Assembly (NCBI RefSeq): GCF_037969765.1
Contig: NZ_CP150207.1
Coordinates: 1,474,001 to 1,538,000 of the forward strand
Reading direction: 5' to 3'
Origin: Paenibacillus sp. FSL W8-0186
GTDB taxonomy: Bacteria > Bacillota > Bacilli > Paenibacillales > Paenibacillaceae
DNA: 64,000 bases
Positions 1 through 9,141 of the stretch are shown here, one piece after another (position 1 is the stretch's first letter; every line of letters begins with the position of its first letter). The translations under genes and the position numbers were made by a program. The notes beneath the pieces were generated by a model. It did not search any database and had not been told where the DNA came from. It worked only from the letters and a program-made list of their open reading frames with translations.

Positions 1-431
1 AGGGCTTTGCCGAGGAGATCGCCTTCAATCCGAAGCTGAAGGTGATCGCTTCCCAGACGGGCGATTTCACGCGGGCTAAAGGGAAGGAAGTCATGCAGGC
101 GTTCCTGAAGGCGCATAAGAAGATCGACGTGCTGTACGCACACAACGATGATATGGGATTGGGCGCGATTCAGGCGATTGAGGCCGCAGGCCTGAAGCCC
201 GGCGAGGACATCATCATCATTACCGTTGACGGCGTCAAGGACGGATTCGTCGCAGCGAGCGAAGGCAAAATCAACTTTATCGTCGAGTGCAATCCGCTGC
301 TCGGCCCGCAATTGATGGATGCGGTACGCGACGTGGTAGACGGCAAGGATGTGGCTAAACGGATCGTTACGGTAGAAGGTGTGTTCACCTCGGAGGATGC
401 GAAGCGGGAGCTGCCGAACCGCCAGTACTGA
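1..431 (+). CDS. ytfQ: YtfQ-like sugar-binding protein of ABC transporter, C-terminal part (cut by window edge)
   Basis: The reading frame is open from base 3 to the TGA at 429-431, so only the last 142 residues are seen. They form the second lobe of a periplasmic-binding-protein type 1 fold. The stretches SQTGDFTRAKGKEVM and YAHNDDMGLGAIQAI closely resemble E. coli YtfQ, the galactofuranose-binding protein, by recollection of that family. It would be a lipid-anchored surface protein delivering a furanose sugar to the permease encoded next door. The ATPase and two permeases follow in the YtfQ-YtfR-YtfT-YjfF order known from E. coli. The C-terminus is clearly paralogous to the binding protein at 4170-5369 (shared HNDDM, CNPLLGP and KRIVT). 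The exact sugar cannot be read from sequence; arabinofuranose or galactose are alternatives. Confidence 0.88.
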   Translation, partial: GFAEEIAFNPKLKVIASQTGDFTRAKGKEVMQAFLKAHKKIDVLYAHNDDMGLGAIQAIEAAGLKPGEDIIIITVDGVKDGFVAASEGKINFIVECNPLLGPQLMDAVRDVVDGKDVAKRIVTVEGVFTSEDAKRELPNRQY

Positions 432-520
432 CGGGGATGGCAAGGAAAAATGGGGCTCCGGACAATTGGCCTGGCCAAGCGTCCGGAGCTGCTTACTATG
501 GAAGGGAGAGGACTGTGCAA

Positions 521-2041
521 ATGACAGAGAATAACCCTATTTTACGAATGACTGGCATCCATAAGCAGTTCCCCGGCGTCAAGGCATTGTCCGGCGTCAG
601 CTTCCGGCTATTCCCGGGGGAAGTTCATGCGCTCATGGGCGAGAATGGCGCAGGCAAGTCGACGCTGATCAAGGTGCTCACGGGTGTATACACGATCGAT
701 GCAGGCAGCGTTGAAATGAACGGCCGGACGATTGCTGTTCACAACCCGCAGGAGGCTCAGCACGCCGGCATCAGCACGGTGTATCAGGAAGTAAATCTGT
801 GTCCTAATCTGTCGGTTGCCGAGAACATTTATATCGGCAATGAGCCTCGCAGCCTGGGGCGTATCCGCTGGAAGGAAATGAACCGGAATGCGGAGCAGCT
901 CCTGCAGGACAGATTGCATTTGCATATTGATGTCACGCGAACACTTCAGTCCTACTCGGTAGCGGTTCAGCAATTAATCGCGATCGCCCGGGCCTTAAGC
1001 GTCTCGGCCCAGGTGCTTATTCTGGATGAGCCGACCTCGAGCCTTGATCAAAGCGAGGTTGCCCAGCTGTTCAAGATCATGCGCAAATTGAAAAGCGAAG
1101 GGTTGGCGATTTTGTTCGTAACGCATTTTCTGGACCAGGTGTATGAAATTTCAGATCGAATAACCATTCTCCGTAATGGAGAATTTGTTGGGGAATACAT
1201 GGCGCAGGATCTTCCCCGCATAGAGCTGGTAGCGAAAATGATCGGCAAGGAGCTTTCGCTGCTCGAACAGCTGCCTAAGCAGCCGGGAGAGGGGGCGGAG
1301 CGATGCGCCGAGATCATGCTGGAGGCGAGCCGCCTTGGCAAGCGGGGTTCGATTGAACCGTTTGATATTCGCATTCATAAAGGCGAGATTGTAGGCATTG
1401 CAGGACTGCTCGGCTCGGGGCGCACGGAGCTCGCCAGGCTGCTGTTCGGTGCGGATCGCGCCGATGAGGGTCATGTCCGGCTAGGCGGTTTTAGCGGAAT
1501 GATCTCCAGCCCGCGGCATGCCATAGACCTGGGGATCGCTTTTTGCTCGGAGAATCGAAAGGCGGAGGGCATTATCGACGATCTCACTGTGAGGGAGAAT
1601 ATCATCCTTGCCCTTCAGGCGACGAAGGGCTGGTTCCGCACGATCCCCCGCAAGCGCCAGGATGAAATCGCCGAAGAATATATCCGCCTATTGAACATCA
1701 GTCCGCCCGCACCCGAGCAGCTTATCCGCCACTTAAGCGGGGGCAATCAGCAGAAGGTGCTGCTGGCGCGCTGGCTGCTCACTGAGCCTGGCCTGTTGAT
1801 TTTAGATGAACCAACAAGAGGTATCGACGTCGGGGCCAAAGCGGAAATCCAGAAGCTCGTTGTCACTTTGGCGGAGAAGGGAATGTCCGTCCTGTTCATT
1901 TCCTCCGAGCTGGAGGAAGTGCTGCGGGTGAGCGACCGCGTAGCCATTATGCGGGATCGCCGCAAGGTGCAGGAAGTGCAAGGCGGAGCAGCAAGACAGT
2001 CGCAAGTCATGCAGGCGATTGCAGGGGGGGAGCCGAGATGA
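521..2041 (+). CDS. ytfR: Sugar ABC transporter ATPase, two fused nucleotide-binding domains (YtfR/RbsA type)
   Basis: This 506-residue protein energises import of the sugar bound by YtfQ. It has two ATPase halves, as usual in the RbsA/XylG/AraG/YtfR family. The first half carries Walker A GENGAGKST at residues 40-48 and Walker B LILDEPTSSLD. The second half has a degenerate Walker A (GLLGSGRTE), signature LSGGNQQKV and Walker B LILDEPTRGID. A degenerate P-loop in the second half is normal for this family. The frame is open from 437, but the start at 521 is preferred because GGGAGAGG lies at a good distance before it and the upstream extension has no family similarity. The stop overlaps the permease start (ATGA at 2038-2041), which implies translational coupling. 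Confidence 0.93.
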   Translation: MTENNPILRMTGIHKQFPGVKALSGVSFRLFPGEVHALMGENGAGKSTLIKVLTGVYTIDAGSVEMNGRTIAVHNPQEAQHAGISTVYQEVNLCPNLSVAENIYIGNEPRSLGRIRWKEMNRNAEQLLQDRLHLHIDVTRTLQSYSVAVQQLIAIARALSVSAQVLILDEPTSSLDQSEVAQLFKIMRKLKSEGLAILFVTHFLDQVYEISDRITILRNGEFVGEYMAQDLPRIELVAKMIGKELSLLEQLPKQPGEGAERCAEIMLEASRLGKRGSIEPFDIRIHKGEIVGIAGLLGSGRTELARLLFGADRADEGHVRLGGFSGMISSPRHAIDLGIAFCSENRKAEGIIDDLTVRENIILALQATKGWFRTIPRKRQDEIAEEYIRLLNISPPAPEQLIRHLSGGNQQKVLLARWLLTEPGLLILDEPTRGIDVGAKAEIQKLVVTLAEKGMSVLFISSELEEVLRVSDRVAIMRDRRKVQEVQGGAARQSQVMQAIAGGEPR

Positions 2042-3075
2042 TCAAGCATCGTTTGTTTTGGCCGATATGCGTGTTAGCCGGTTTGCTGCTATTTAATCTC
2101 ATTTATTCGCCGGATTTCTTCTCCATCAAAATGAGGGACGGCCATCTGTACGGCAGCCTTATCGATATTCTCAACTTCGGCTCGCCGCTGATCCTGGTAG
2201 CCATAGGAATGACACTAGTGATTGCGACAAGCGGCATTGACCTGTCGGTCGGATCGGTCGTGGCCATTACCGGAGCCATGGCCTGTCTCAGCATCAGCCG
2301 CAGCGTCGACCAGAACGCACTTATAACGGTACTGATTGCCGTCCTGGCTGCTCTTCTATTATCTGCGCTGCTCGGGCTGTGGAACGGCTTGCTTGTGGCA
2401 GGCTTCGGCATTCAGCCGATCATTGCGACGCTCATTCTGATGGTCGCCGGCCGGGGGATCGCCCAACTGATCACGAACGGGCAAATCATCACCGTGCTCA
2501 GTCCGAAATATCAATATATCGGTGCTGGTTCATTGTTTACCCTGCCCTTTTCGATCTTTATCGTGGCCGTCATGTTTGCGGCCGCTTCACTGCTGACGCG
2601 GAAAACGGCGCTGGGCCTGTTCATCGAATCGGTCGGCTGCAAGCCGACGGCGAGCCGTCTGGCGGGAATCCGCTCAAGGACGGTCATGCTTGCCGTCTAT
2701 ATGTTCTGCGGCCTGTGCGCGGGAATGGCCGGGCTTATTCTAAGCTCAAATGTATCCAGCGCCGACGGGAATAATGCTGGACTGTGGTATGAGCTGGATG
2801 CGATCCTGGCCGTCGTCATCGGCGGGACTTCGCTGAACGGCGGCCGGTTCTATCTAACGGGGACGCTGATTGGCGCGCTGATTATCCAGACCCTGACAAC
2901 CACGATTTATATGGTGGGCGTTCCGCCGGAAATTACGCTTGTCGTCAAAGCGGTCGTCGTCCTTGCCGTCTGCCTGGTCCAATCGGATAAATTCCGGAGG
3001 CTGTTCCGCGGACGCGGAGGGCGCGGCAAAGCCGGCAATTATCCGGCGAACCGGGAGGTGAACCCCCATGCTTAA
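2038..3075 (+). CDS. ytfT: Sugar ABC transporter permease (YtfT-like)
   Basis: This is a 345-residue polytopic membrane protein of the BPD_transp_2 (RbsC/XylH) family, forming one half of the transmembrane channel. The family motif appears as SGIDLSVGS near residue 60, and a second conserved segment, AVVIGGTSLNGG, lies around residue 260. The hydrophobic pattern fits eight to ten membrane helices. The C-terminus ends in a short basic, glycine-rich tail (RGRGGRGK) that looks cytoplasmic. It overlaps the ATPase gene by four bases and the next permease gene by eight, so the set is one operon. Substrate specificity is inferred only from the YtfQ-like binding protein. Confidence 0.92.
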   Translation: MIKHRLFWPICVLAGLLLFNLIYSPDFFSIKMRDGHLYGSLIDILNFGSPLILVAIGMTLVIATSGIDLSVGSVVAITGAMACLSISRSVDQNALITVLIAVLAALLLSALLGLWNGLLVAGFGIQPIIATLILMVAGRGIAQLITNGQIITVLSPKYQYIGAGSLFTLPFSIFIVAVMFAAASLLTRKTALGLFIESVGCKPTASRLAGIRSRTVMLAVYMFCGLCAGMAGLILSSNVSSADGNNAGLWYELDAILAVVIGGTSLNGGRFYLTGTLIGALIIQTLTTTIYMVGVPPEITLVVKAVVVLAVCLVQSDKFRRLFRGRGGRGKAGNYPANREVNPHA

Positions 3076-4030
3076 GCGCCAATATGTTCCGCTGTTTGTG
3101 ACGGTTGGCCTGTTTGTCCTGCTCTTTGCTGCCGGATCGTTCAGGTATACCGGATTTTTCTCCCTCCAGGTGCTGATGAATTTGCTTATCGACAATTCGT
3201 TCCTGCTGATTGCTGCTGTCGGCATGACCTTTGTTATCGTGTCAGGGGGGATCGACCTGTCCGTCGGCTCGATGATTGCGCTGACGACGATGATTTCGGC
3301 GAGTCTTCTGCAGCAGGGCTGGCCGCCGTATATAGTTATCCCGCTCGTGCTGTCGCTCGGCATCCTGTTCGGAACCACGCTGGGGGCGATGATCCATTAT
3401 TTCAACATCCAGCCGTTCATCGCCACGCTGGCGGGAATGTTTTTGGCTAGAGGGCTGTGCTATGTGATCAGCATTAATACGATTACAATCGATAATGCCT
3501 TCTACACCACGATGGCGCAGACGAAAATCAGGCTGCCGGGGAATACCTTCGTTTCAATCAGCGTCATTATCGCATTGCTGGTCGTCGCGCTTGGCATTTA
3601 CATGGCCCACTACACGAGGTTCGGCCGCAATACGTATGCCGTCGGCGGCAACGAGCAATCAGCTCTGCTGATGGGTCTGCCGGTAGCCCGGACGAAAATC
3701 ATGGTGTACGGCTTCAGCGGCTTGTGCTCTTCACTCGCCGGCGTCGTGTTCACCTTCTATATGCTCTCCGGATACGGCCTGCATGCGAGCGGCATGGAGC
3801 TCGACGTCATCGCGGCGGTTGTCATTGGCGGCACGCTGCTCACGGGAGGCGTAGGTTTTGTCGTTGGCACTTTTTTTGGCGTGATGATTCAGGGTGTCAT
3901 TCAGACGATCATCAGTTTTGAAGGAACACTGAGCTCGTGGTGGACCAGAATCGTCATCGGCGTGCTTCTGCTGCTGTTCATTCTGCTGCAAAAACTGCTA
4001 GGGGAGCGGCGTCTGGCAGAGCGAAGCTGA
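3068..4030 (+). CDS. yjfF: Sugar ABC transporter permease (YjfF-like)
   Basis: This 320-residue membrane protein is the second permease subunit, paralogous to the preceding one. It has the RbsC-family motif SGGIDLSVGS near residue 60 and AAVVIGGTLLTGG near residue 250. In E. coli the galactofuranose importer likewise has two different permeases, YtfT and YjfF, encoded last in the operon. The start overlaps the end of ytfT by eight bases, with a GGGAGG ribosome site inside the ytfT end. A hairpin terminator at 4051-4097 closes the operon directly behind the stop codon. Confidence 0.92.
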   Translation: MLKRQYVPLFVTVGLFVLLFAAGSFRYTGFFSLQVLMNLLIDNSFLLIAAVGMTFVIVSGGIDLSVGSMIALTTMISASLLQQGWPPYIVIPLVLSLGILFGTTLGAMIHYFNIQPFIATLAGMFLARGLCYVISINTITIDNAFYTTMAQTKIRLPGNTFVSISVIIALLVVALGIYMAHYTRFGRNTYAVGGNEQSALLMGLPVARTKIMVYGFSGLCSSLAGVVFTFYMLSGYGLHASGMELDVIAAVVIGGTLLTGGVGFVVGTFFGVMIQGVIQTIISFEGTLSSWWTRIVIGVLLLLFILLQKLLGERRLAERS

Positions 4031-4050
4031 GGGGCGAGGCTGTCAATTTG

Positions 4051-4097
4051 AAGGATATTCAAGGGGAATGCATCTTGTCCTTGGATATCCTCTTTTG
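4051..4097 (+). terminator. Rho-independent terminator after the ytfQRT-yjfF-like operon
   Basis: An imperfect 13-bp inverted repeat (AGGATATTCAAGG against CCTTGGATATCCT) with a 14-base loop is followed by CTTTTG. It separates the transporter operon from the second binding-protein gene. Confidence 0.65.
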
Positions 4098-4169
4098 CCT
4101 GTAAATGGACGAAAAACATGTTAGACTTGCAAAATAAGGAGATTTAAAGGCGATAAGGGGGACTGAGCG

Positions 4170-5369
4170 GTGAAAGGGTATCACAAGGATTCGAAGCCTC
4201 TCTTCTTGTGGCTGCTGAAGCTCATCTTGGCGGTCTGCGTGGTGACACTGCCTACCGGCTGCAGTACGGTTCGCATGGGGAATGAGGATACGGCTGGTTC
4301 GCATAGGCATGAGAATAGGATAGGCGAAGCCGGAAGGTCTGCAGGAGGCATGATGCCAGAGGACGGGGCTATTCCAAGAGGCGGCGCCGTGCCTGAAGAA
4401 GGCCTGTCATTAGACGGAAGACTTTCGTCCGACGGAATCATGCCGTCTCATAGAGAGGGTCAGTCTGGAGGCACCGACATGCCATCCCGCCCGATCGTGC
4501 TTGGCTTCTCGCAGCTTGGCTCGGAGAGCGACTGGCGCAACGCCAACAGCCAGTCTGTAAAGGAGGCGGCGAAAGAAGCGGGCATCACGCTGATCTTCGA
4601 CAATGCCGAGCAGTCGCAGCGCAAGCAGTTTGAGGCGATCCGCAGCTTCATCCAGCAGAAGGTTGATGTGATCGCGATCGCTCCGGTCGTCCAATCTGGC
4701 TGGGAGGGCATTCTGGGCGAAATCCAGGAAGCGGGCATTCCAGTTATCATCGTTGACCGGACGGTGGACACAGCCGACGCCTCGCAATACGTGACATTGA
4801 TCGGGTCGGATTTTTATGAGGAAGGGCAAAAGGCCGGGAAGTACGTGCTGGACAAAATGGCCGCCTCCACCGGTCCAATAGGGATCGTGGAGCTGAAGGG
4901 AACAGAGGGCTCGACGCCCTCGATCGACAGGGGCAGGGGATTCCATGATACAATTACGGGTACCGATAAGTTTGTATTTCTAGGAAGTGAATATGCTGAT
5001 TTCACCCACGAGCAGGGTAAGGACAAGATGCGTTCGCTGCTCCATCGACTGGGCGGCGATATCGACGTTTTATTTTCGCATAATGATGATATGGCCCTTG
5101 GAGCCATCGAGGCGATGGAGGAATATGGCCTGCAGCCAGGCAAGGATATCGTTATCGTGTCCGTGGATGGCACGCGCAAGGCGCTGGAGCAGCTGATCAA
5201 GGGCAAAATCAACTGTGTGGTCGAATGCAACCCGCTGCTCGGACCAAATCTGATGCAGGCGGTGAATGAAATCATGGAAGGCCGTACCCTGCCCAAGCGG
5301 ATCGTTACCCCGGAGAGTGTGTTTACGGAAGTGACGGCGGAGCGGGAGATCAGCAGCCGCAAGTATTAG
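4170..5369 (+). CDS. Second YtfQ-like sugar-binding lipoprotein, probable sensory partner of the adjacent kinase
   Basis: This 399-residue lipoprotein has a signal sequence ending in a lipobox with Cys31 (LPTGC). A low-complexity linker of about 70 residues rich in Gly, Met and Pro follows, then a periplasmic-binding-protein type 1 domain from about residue 108. The domain resembles YtfQ: FSQLGSESDW, IAPVVQSGW, VDRTVD, HNDDMALGAIEAM. It is a clear paralogue of the binding protein at 1-431. The GTG start is backed by AAGGGGG about nine bases upstream. The gene lies behind a terminator and next to the response regulator and kinase rather than inside the transporter operon. By analogy with the clostridial XylFII-LytS-YesN system, it may present sugar to the kinase at 7120-9141. 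That role is inferred; it could also be a second transport receptor. Confidence 0.85.
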   Translation: MKGYHKDSKPLFLWLLKLILAVCVVTLPTGCSTVRMGNEDTAGSHRHENRIGEAGRSAGGMMPEDGAIPRGGAVPEEGLSLDGRLSSDGIMPSHREGQSGGTDMPSRPIVLGFSQLGSESDWRNANSQSVKEAAKEAGITLIFDNAEQSQRKQFEAIRSFIQQKVDVIAIAPVVQSGWEGILGEIQEAGIPVIIVDRTVDTADASQYVTLIGSDFYEEGQKAGKYVLDKMAASTGPIGIVELKGTEGSTPSIDRGRGFHDTITGTDKFVFLGSEYADFTHEQGKDKMRSLLHRLGGDIDVLFSHNDDMALGAIEAMEEYGLQPGKDIVIVSVDGTRKALEQLIKGKINCVVECNPLLGPNLMQAVNEIMEGRTLPKRIVTPESVFTEVTAEREISSRKY

Positions 5370-5563
5370 CTAGCAAGGTTGAGGCATGAGAGCAAGTAAG
5401 AAAGCAAGCGAGATAGCGGGTGAAAGCGAGGGCGCAAAAACGATGCAAGAGAACGAACAGGGGAGCCTGAGCACGAATAGAAGGCAATGGCGGGAATAGG
5501 AGTAAACGCATGTATAGGAAGCAGGAGCACATCGTTGGACGTTGCTTGAAGGAGAGAGTAGAG

Positions 5564-7123
5564 ATGGGGAATCGCGAACTGTACAGAATTCTCGTTGTGG
5601 ATGATGAAATACTGGTCCGGCAGGGCATCAAGCATATACTGAACTGGGAGCAGGACGGCTTTCAGATCGTCGGCGAGGCATCGAACGGCAGGGAAGCGCT
5701 GGAGCTGATTGAGACGCTGCGCCCGCATATCGTTCTGACAGATATCGTGATGCCGGTCATGGACGGTGAGGAACTGACCCGGCTCATCAAGCACAACTGG
5801 CCGGAGATCGAAGTTATTGTGCTGAGCAGCTTCAGCGAATTCGACTATGTGCGCTCGACCTTCCAGAGCGGGGTATCCGATTATATTCTGAAGCCGCACT
5901 TGGAGACGGGAATGCTGCTTGAGGTGCTGCGCAATACAGCGGCGAAGCTGCCTGCTCCAAGCGGAGCCGTGCGTCAGAACGCAGATCCCGCATCGGTTTC
6001 CATGCAGCAAACGCTGGAGAAGCTGCTTGCAGGATATGAAACAGAACTGGATCGCGAACAGGTGGAGGAATGGTTCCCTTACCCTTATTTCTATGTACTG
6101 GGGAGCAGCGGGAATTCATCCTTTCTGGAAGAATTGAAAGCGCTATTTCCGCGAATGGCTGCGGCAAAGCTGCCATGCGGTCCGATTGCCGGGCATCCCG
6201 GGCTTTCCGTATATGTGTTGAATGTTGATGCAGAAGGGCGGGAGGCGCTGCCGTCCAAACTGAAGATGCTGTGCCCTGCTTCCCTGACAGAGGAAGGGGA
6301 GCTGTTATGGGTGCTCAGCGATCCCTTTCCCCGATTGGATCAGCTCGGCGGGATTTACAGGGACGTTTGGCTAAAGCTGCTGCAGTATCGCTTCTTCCTG
6401 CCGCTGGATGCTGTGCTGATGCCAGGCGAGCTGCCGGAGCCGCAAGAGGTGAAGGAATTTCCGCTTCAGGCCTTCATGGAGCAGATTCGCAGACTGCAAT
6501 TGGATGAAGGGTTCGACGGACTGGAGCGTTATATTGCTTGGCATACCAAAGCCTATACGGCGGAGGTGTTCGAATTTAAGTCATTGATCGGAAATATTCT
6601 ATTTAACGTCATACATATGCTTGGCAGCCTGAATCTGGATGTTAGGGCGCTGGACGAAGCCAAATATGCCTACTTCAAAGCCATTGACGAGGCGCAGCAT
6701 GTTAGCGGCATTACTTCGCTGCTCGAGGAGTTCCGCCGGCAGACGAAGGATTGCGTACAGGCCGCCCAGCAAGCTCTGCAGGAGGGCAACCCCAGTATGA
6801 AGCTGCTGCTTGATTACATCGATAAGCATTATGCGGAGCCGATCAGCCTAACGGAGATGGCGAGGCATTTCCATTTTAACCCGTCTTATTTATCCAGCTT
6901 CTTTGCGGCACATCATCATGAAGGCTTCAAGGAGCACCTCAATCGGGTGAGGATCGACAAGGCGGCCGATTTGCTCCGCAAGCGGGATATCCCGATCTCG
7001 GAAATCAGCAGCAGGGTGGGATATGGCGATCACAGTTATTTTTGCAAAGTGTTCAAGAAGAGCACAGGGCTATCCCCGACCCAATACCGGAGACAATATG
7101 CCGAACGAGTGGTGAAGGAATGA
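5564..7123 (+). CDS. Response regulator, receiver plus AraC-type DNA-binding domain (YesN family)
   Basis: This 519-residue cytoplasmic transcription factor has an N-terminal receiver domain with phosphoacceptor Asp60 (LTDIVMPVMDG) and the acidic pair in VVDDE. A poorly conserved middle region follows, and then two AraC helix-turn-helix motifs from about residue 415 (ITSLLEE...SLTEMARHFHF, then ISEISSRVGYGDHSYFCKVFKK). The start at 5564 is chosen over 5510 because GGAGAGAG precedes it and the receiver begins straight after. Its stop overlaps the kinase start (ATGA at 7120-7123). Phosphorylated by that kinase, it most likely activates the neighbouring sugar transporter genes. Confidence 0.93.
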   Translation: MGNRELYRILVVDDEILVRQGIKHILNWEQDGFQIVGEASNGREALELIETLRPHIVLTDIVMPVMDGEELTRLIKHNWPEIEVIVLSSFSEFDYVRSTFQSGVSDYILKPHLETGMLLEVLRNTAAKLPAPSGAVRQNADPASVSMQQTLEKLLAGYETELDREQVEEWFPYPYFYVLGSSGNSSFLEELKALFPRMAAAKLPCGPIAGHPGLSVYVLNVDAEGREALPSKLKMLCPASLTEEGELLWVLSDPFPRLDQLGGIYRDVWLKLLQYRFFLPLDAVLMPGELPEPQEVKEFPLQAFMEQIRRLQLDEGFDGLERYIAWHTKAYTAEVFEFKSLIGNILFNVIHMLGSLNLDVRALDEAKYAYFKAIDEAQHVSGITSLLEEFRRQTKDCVQAAQQALQEGNPSMKLLLDYIDKHYAEPISLTEMARHFHFNPSYLSSFFAAHHHEGFKEHLNRVRIDKAADLLRKRDIPISEISSRVGYGDHSYFCKVFKKSTGLSPTQYRRQYAERVVKE

Positions 7124-9141
7124 TGATGAGGGCACGGTTTGAGCGGCTGAAATTTCATGGATTATTTATTAAGCTGTTCGTCGTTATGGTCATTTGCATT
7201 GTGACGATTACGGTGTCCGTCGTATGGACAAATTTGCGTATGACGGAGCAGCTGTTCCTGGAAACGTTCAGCATTACGAATTCCAAAGTCATTGATCAGA
7301 TTCATAACAATTTCGAGGCGTTCCACTACTCGATTGTGCTGGCGGCGAATCAAGCGCAGCAGAGCGGGACGCTCAAGACCTTTCTGACGGAGGCCGAAGC
7401 GCCGCAATCCATTCGTGTGATGAATTCCTATTACAACATGACCCAGCAGATGAAACGGGTACAGTCCATGGTGGATGCCTATTCCGTCGGGGTGGCGATC
7501 GTTGGGAAGAACGGGCGAAGCTATTCGGGCAACGTCAATTTGGCCAAGCCATCGGCTCTTGAACTGCAGCAGAGCGAACTCACGGCCAAGGCAAAGGCGC
7601 ATCCCGACAAGCTGATGTATCAAATGTACCGCGACGCATCTGGGCGGCAGTTCATCGTGGCGACAAAGGTACTGCTGGAACGGACGACGGGCCAGGAATA
7701 CGGGATGCTCTATATCGTCATTGACGAGAATGACTTCAAACCCTTCTATACCAGCTTTACAAGCGAAGGAAACGATGTCGTCATTATGGACAAGAGCGGG
7801 ACGGTGATGACGAGCAATCTGCCGGATCTGACCGGGCGAAGAAACTTCGCGCTGCTGTCTTATGCTGAGGAGATCGAAGATCAGGGACTAGATGTCAAAA
7901 AAGTGCAGCTCATGGGCAAAGACCAGCTCATGCTGGCCCAGTACTTGCCTTCCTATGACTTCTACCTCGTCAACATGATCGACCAGCAGATGGTGCTCGG
8001 CCAAATGGTCAATACGCGAAGCGTCGTCCTCATTTGTCTGGCGATCGTGCTGGTCGCCCTGGTCGTGGTTTTTCTGATCTCCCGCAAAATGACTCGCTCA
8101 CTCACCCTGCTGGCCCGCCAAATGTCGAAGGTGACCCGGCGGAATTTCCATAACTATGTCAACGTCTCGGGCGGCTACGAAATACGCGAGCTGGGTCGGG
8201 CCTATAACTATATGCTCGACGAGATCCATGAATATGTCGACAAGCTCGTGGAGACACAAAAGGGGCAGCGGAAGGCGGAGCTTGCCGCTTTGCAGCAGCA
8301 GATCAACCCTCATTTTCTGTACAATACGTTAGCTTCGGTCAAATTTCTCGTTCAGCAGAACAGCAAGGACAAGGCGGTGGAGACGATCCATGCGCTTATT
8401 TCGCTGCTGCAAAATACGATCAGCAACGTCAGCGAGACGATTACCGTGGAGCAGGAGCTGGCGAATCTGAGAGCCTATGTATTCATTAACCATATCCGCT
8501 ATGGGGAGCGGATTCGGGTGAACTATTACGTTGCGCCGGATTGCGCACATTACCAGGTGCCGAAGCTGATGATCCAGCCGTTTATGGAAAATGCCTTTTT
8601 CCATGCCTTCAATGTGAAGGGGGAAGGCGTGATCCATGTGCTGGTAGCAAAAGAGGGACCCAAATTGGTCTGCGAGGTGGCCGACAACGGCGATGGCATG
8701 GATATGGCGGCGTTTGAGCTCGAGCACGGGACGGCGGGCAGAGCCGGGCGGCCGGCTTACGAGGCTGCTGATGCAGGGGCGGTTGAGGTAGTGGCAGGTA
8801 GTGCTCGGGCTGGTGCAGGTGCAGGCAGTGCTTGGGCTAGTGTAGAGGCAGGCAGTGCCCAGGCTGGTGTAGATGCTGGCAGTGCTCGGACTGGTGCAGG
8901 TGCAGCCAGCGCCCAGGCTGGTACAGAGGCAGGCGGTGCTCGGGCCGGTGCAGGTGCAGGCAATGCCCAGGATGGTGCAAAATTCAGAGGCTCGCGCAAA
9001 CTGTTCTCAGGTATTGGCGTGGCCAACGTCAATGACCGGATCCGGCTGCTTTACGGCGAGGAGTACGGTGTGACAATTACAAGCAGGCTCGGCGAGGGCA
9101 CACGCGTACGGATGACGCTGCCGCTCATTGTAGCAAATTAA
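7120..9141 (+). CDS. Sensor histidine kinase (YesM/LytS-like) with repeat insertion in the ATPase domain
   Basis: This is a 673-residue membrane sensor kinase. A first membrane helix (about residues 15-37) is followed by an extracellular Cache-like sensor of about 270 residues, a second helix (SVVLICLAIVLVALVVVF), HAMP, the His_kinase core (QQQINPHFLYNTL, where His is the phosphoacceptor) and HATPase_c. The N box is in FMENAFFHAF, the G1 box is DNGDGMD, and the last box is GIGVANVNDRI. Between the last two lies a unique Ala/Gly-rich stretch of about 85 residues containing seven 9-residue repeats (see the repeat entry). Three ATG codons stand in a row at 7120, 7123 and 7126; the last has the best ribosome-site spacing. 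It pairs with the response regulator at 5564-7123. Confidence 0.92.
   Translation: MMMRARFERLKFHGLFIKLFVVMVICIVTITVSVVWTNLRMTEQLFLETFSITNSKVIDQIHNNFEAFHYSIVLAANQAQQSGTLKTFLTEAEAPQSIRVMNSYYNMTQQMKRVQSMVDAYSVGVAIVGKNGRSYSGNVNLAKPSALELQQSELTAKAKAHPDKLMYQMYRDASGRQFIVATKVLLERTTGQEYGMLYIVIDENDFKPFYTSFTSEGNDVVIMDKSGTVMTSNLPDLTGRRNFALLSYAEEIEDQGLDVKKVQLMGKDQLMLAQYLPSYDFYLVNMIDQQMVLGQMVNTRSVVLICLAIVLVALVVVFLISRKMTRSLTLLARQMSKVTRRNFHNYVNVSGGYEIRELGRAYNYMLDEIHEYVDKLVETQKGQRKAELAALQQQINPHFLYNTLASVKFLVQQNSKDKAVETIHALISLLQNTISNVSETITVEQELANLRAYVFINHIRYGERIRVNYYVAPDCAHYQVPKLMIQPFMENAFFHAFNVKGEGVIHVLVAKEGPKLVCEVADNGDGMDMAAFELEHGTAGRAGRPAYEAADAGAVEVVAGSARAGAGAGSAWASVEAGSAQAGVDAGSARTGAGAASAQAGTEAGGARAGAGAGNAQDGAKFRGSRKLFSGIGVANVNDRIRLLYGEEYGVTITSRLGEGTRVRMTLPLIVAN
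8797..8985 (+). repeat. Seven in-frame 27-bp repeats coding Ala/Gly-rich units inside the kinase ATP lid
   Basis: Seven units of exactly nine codons encode variations on G-S-A-[RQ]-A-G-[AV]-[GED]-A, at residues 560-622 of the kinase. Units alternate between an AGAGA type and a VEA/VDA/TEA type, so a 54-bp higher-order period is visible. The array lies between the G1 box and the final glycine box of the HATPase domain. The unit length is a multiple of three, so copy number can change without breaking the frame. Confidence 0.9.

Noticed and set aside
5386..5499. 37-codon purine-rich frame between the second binding protein and the response regulator
   Set aside because: Ribosome site nearly touches the ATG, composition follows the local AG-rich repeats, and no family is recognised.
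8757..9032. Ala/Pro-rich frame antisense to the kinase repeat array
   Set aside because: It is only the mirror of the 27-bp repeats and has no start signal.
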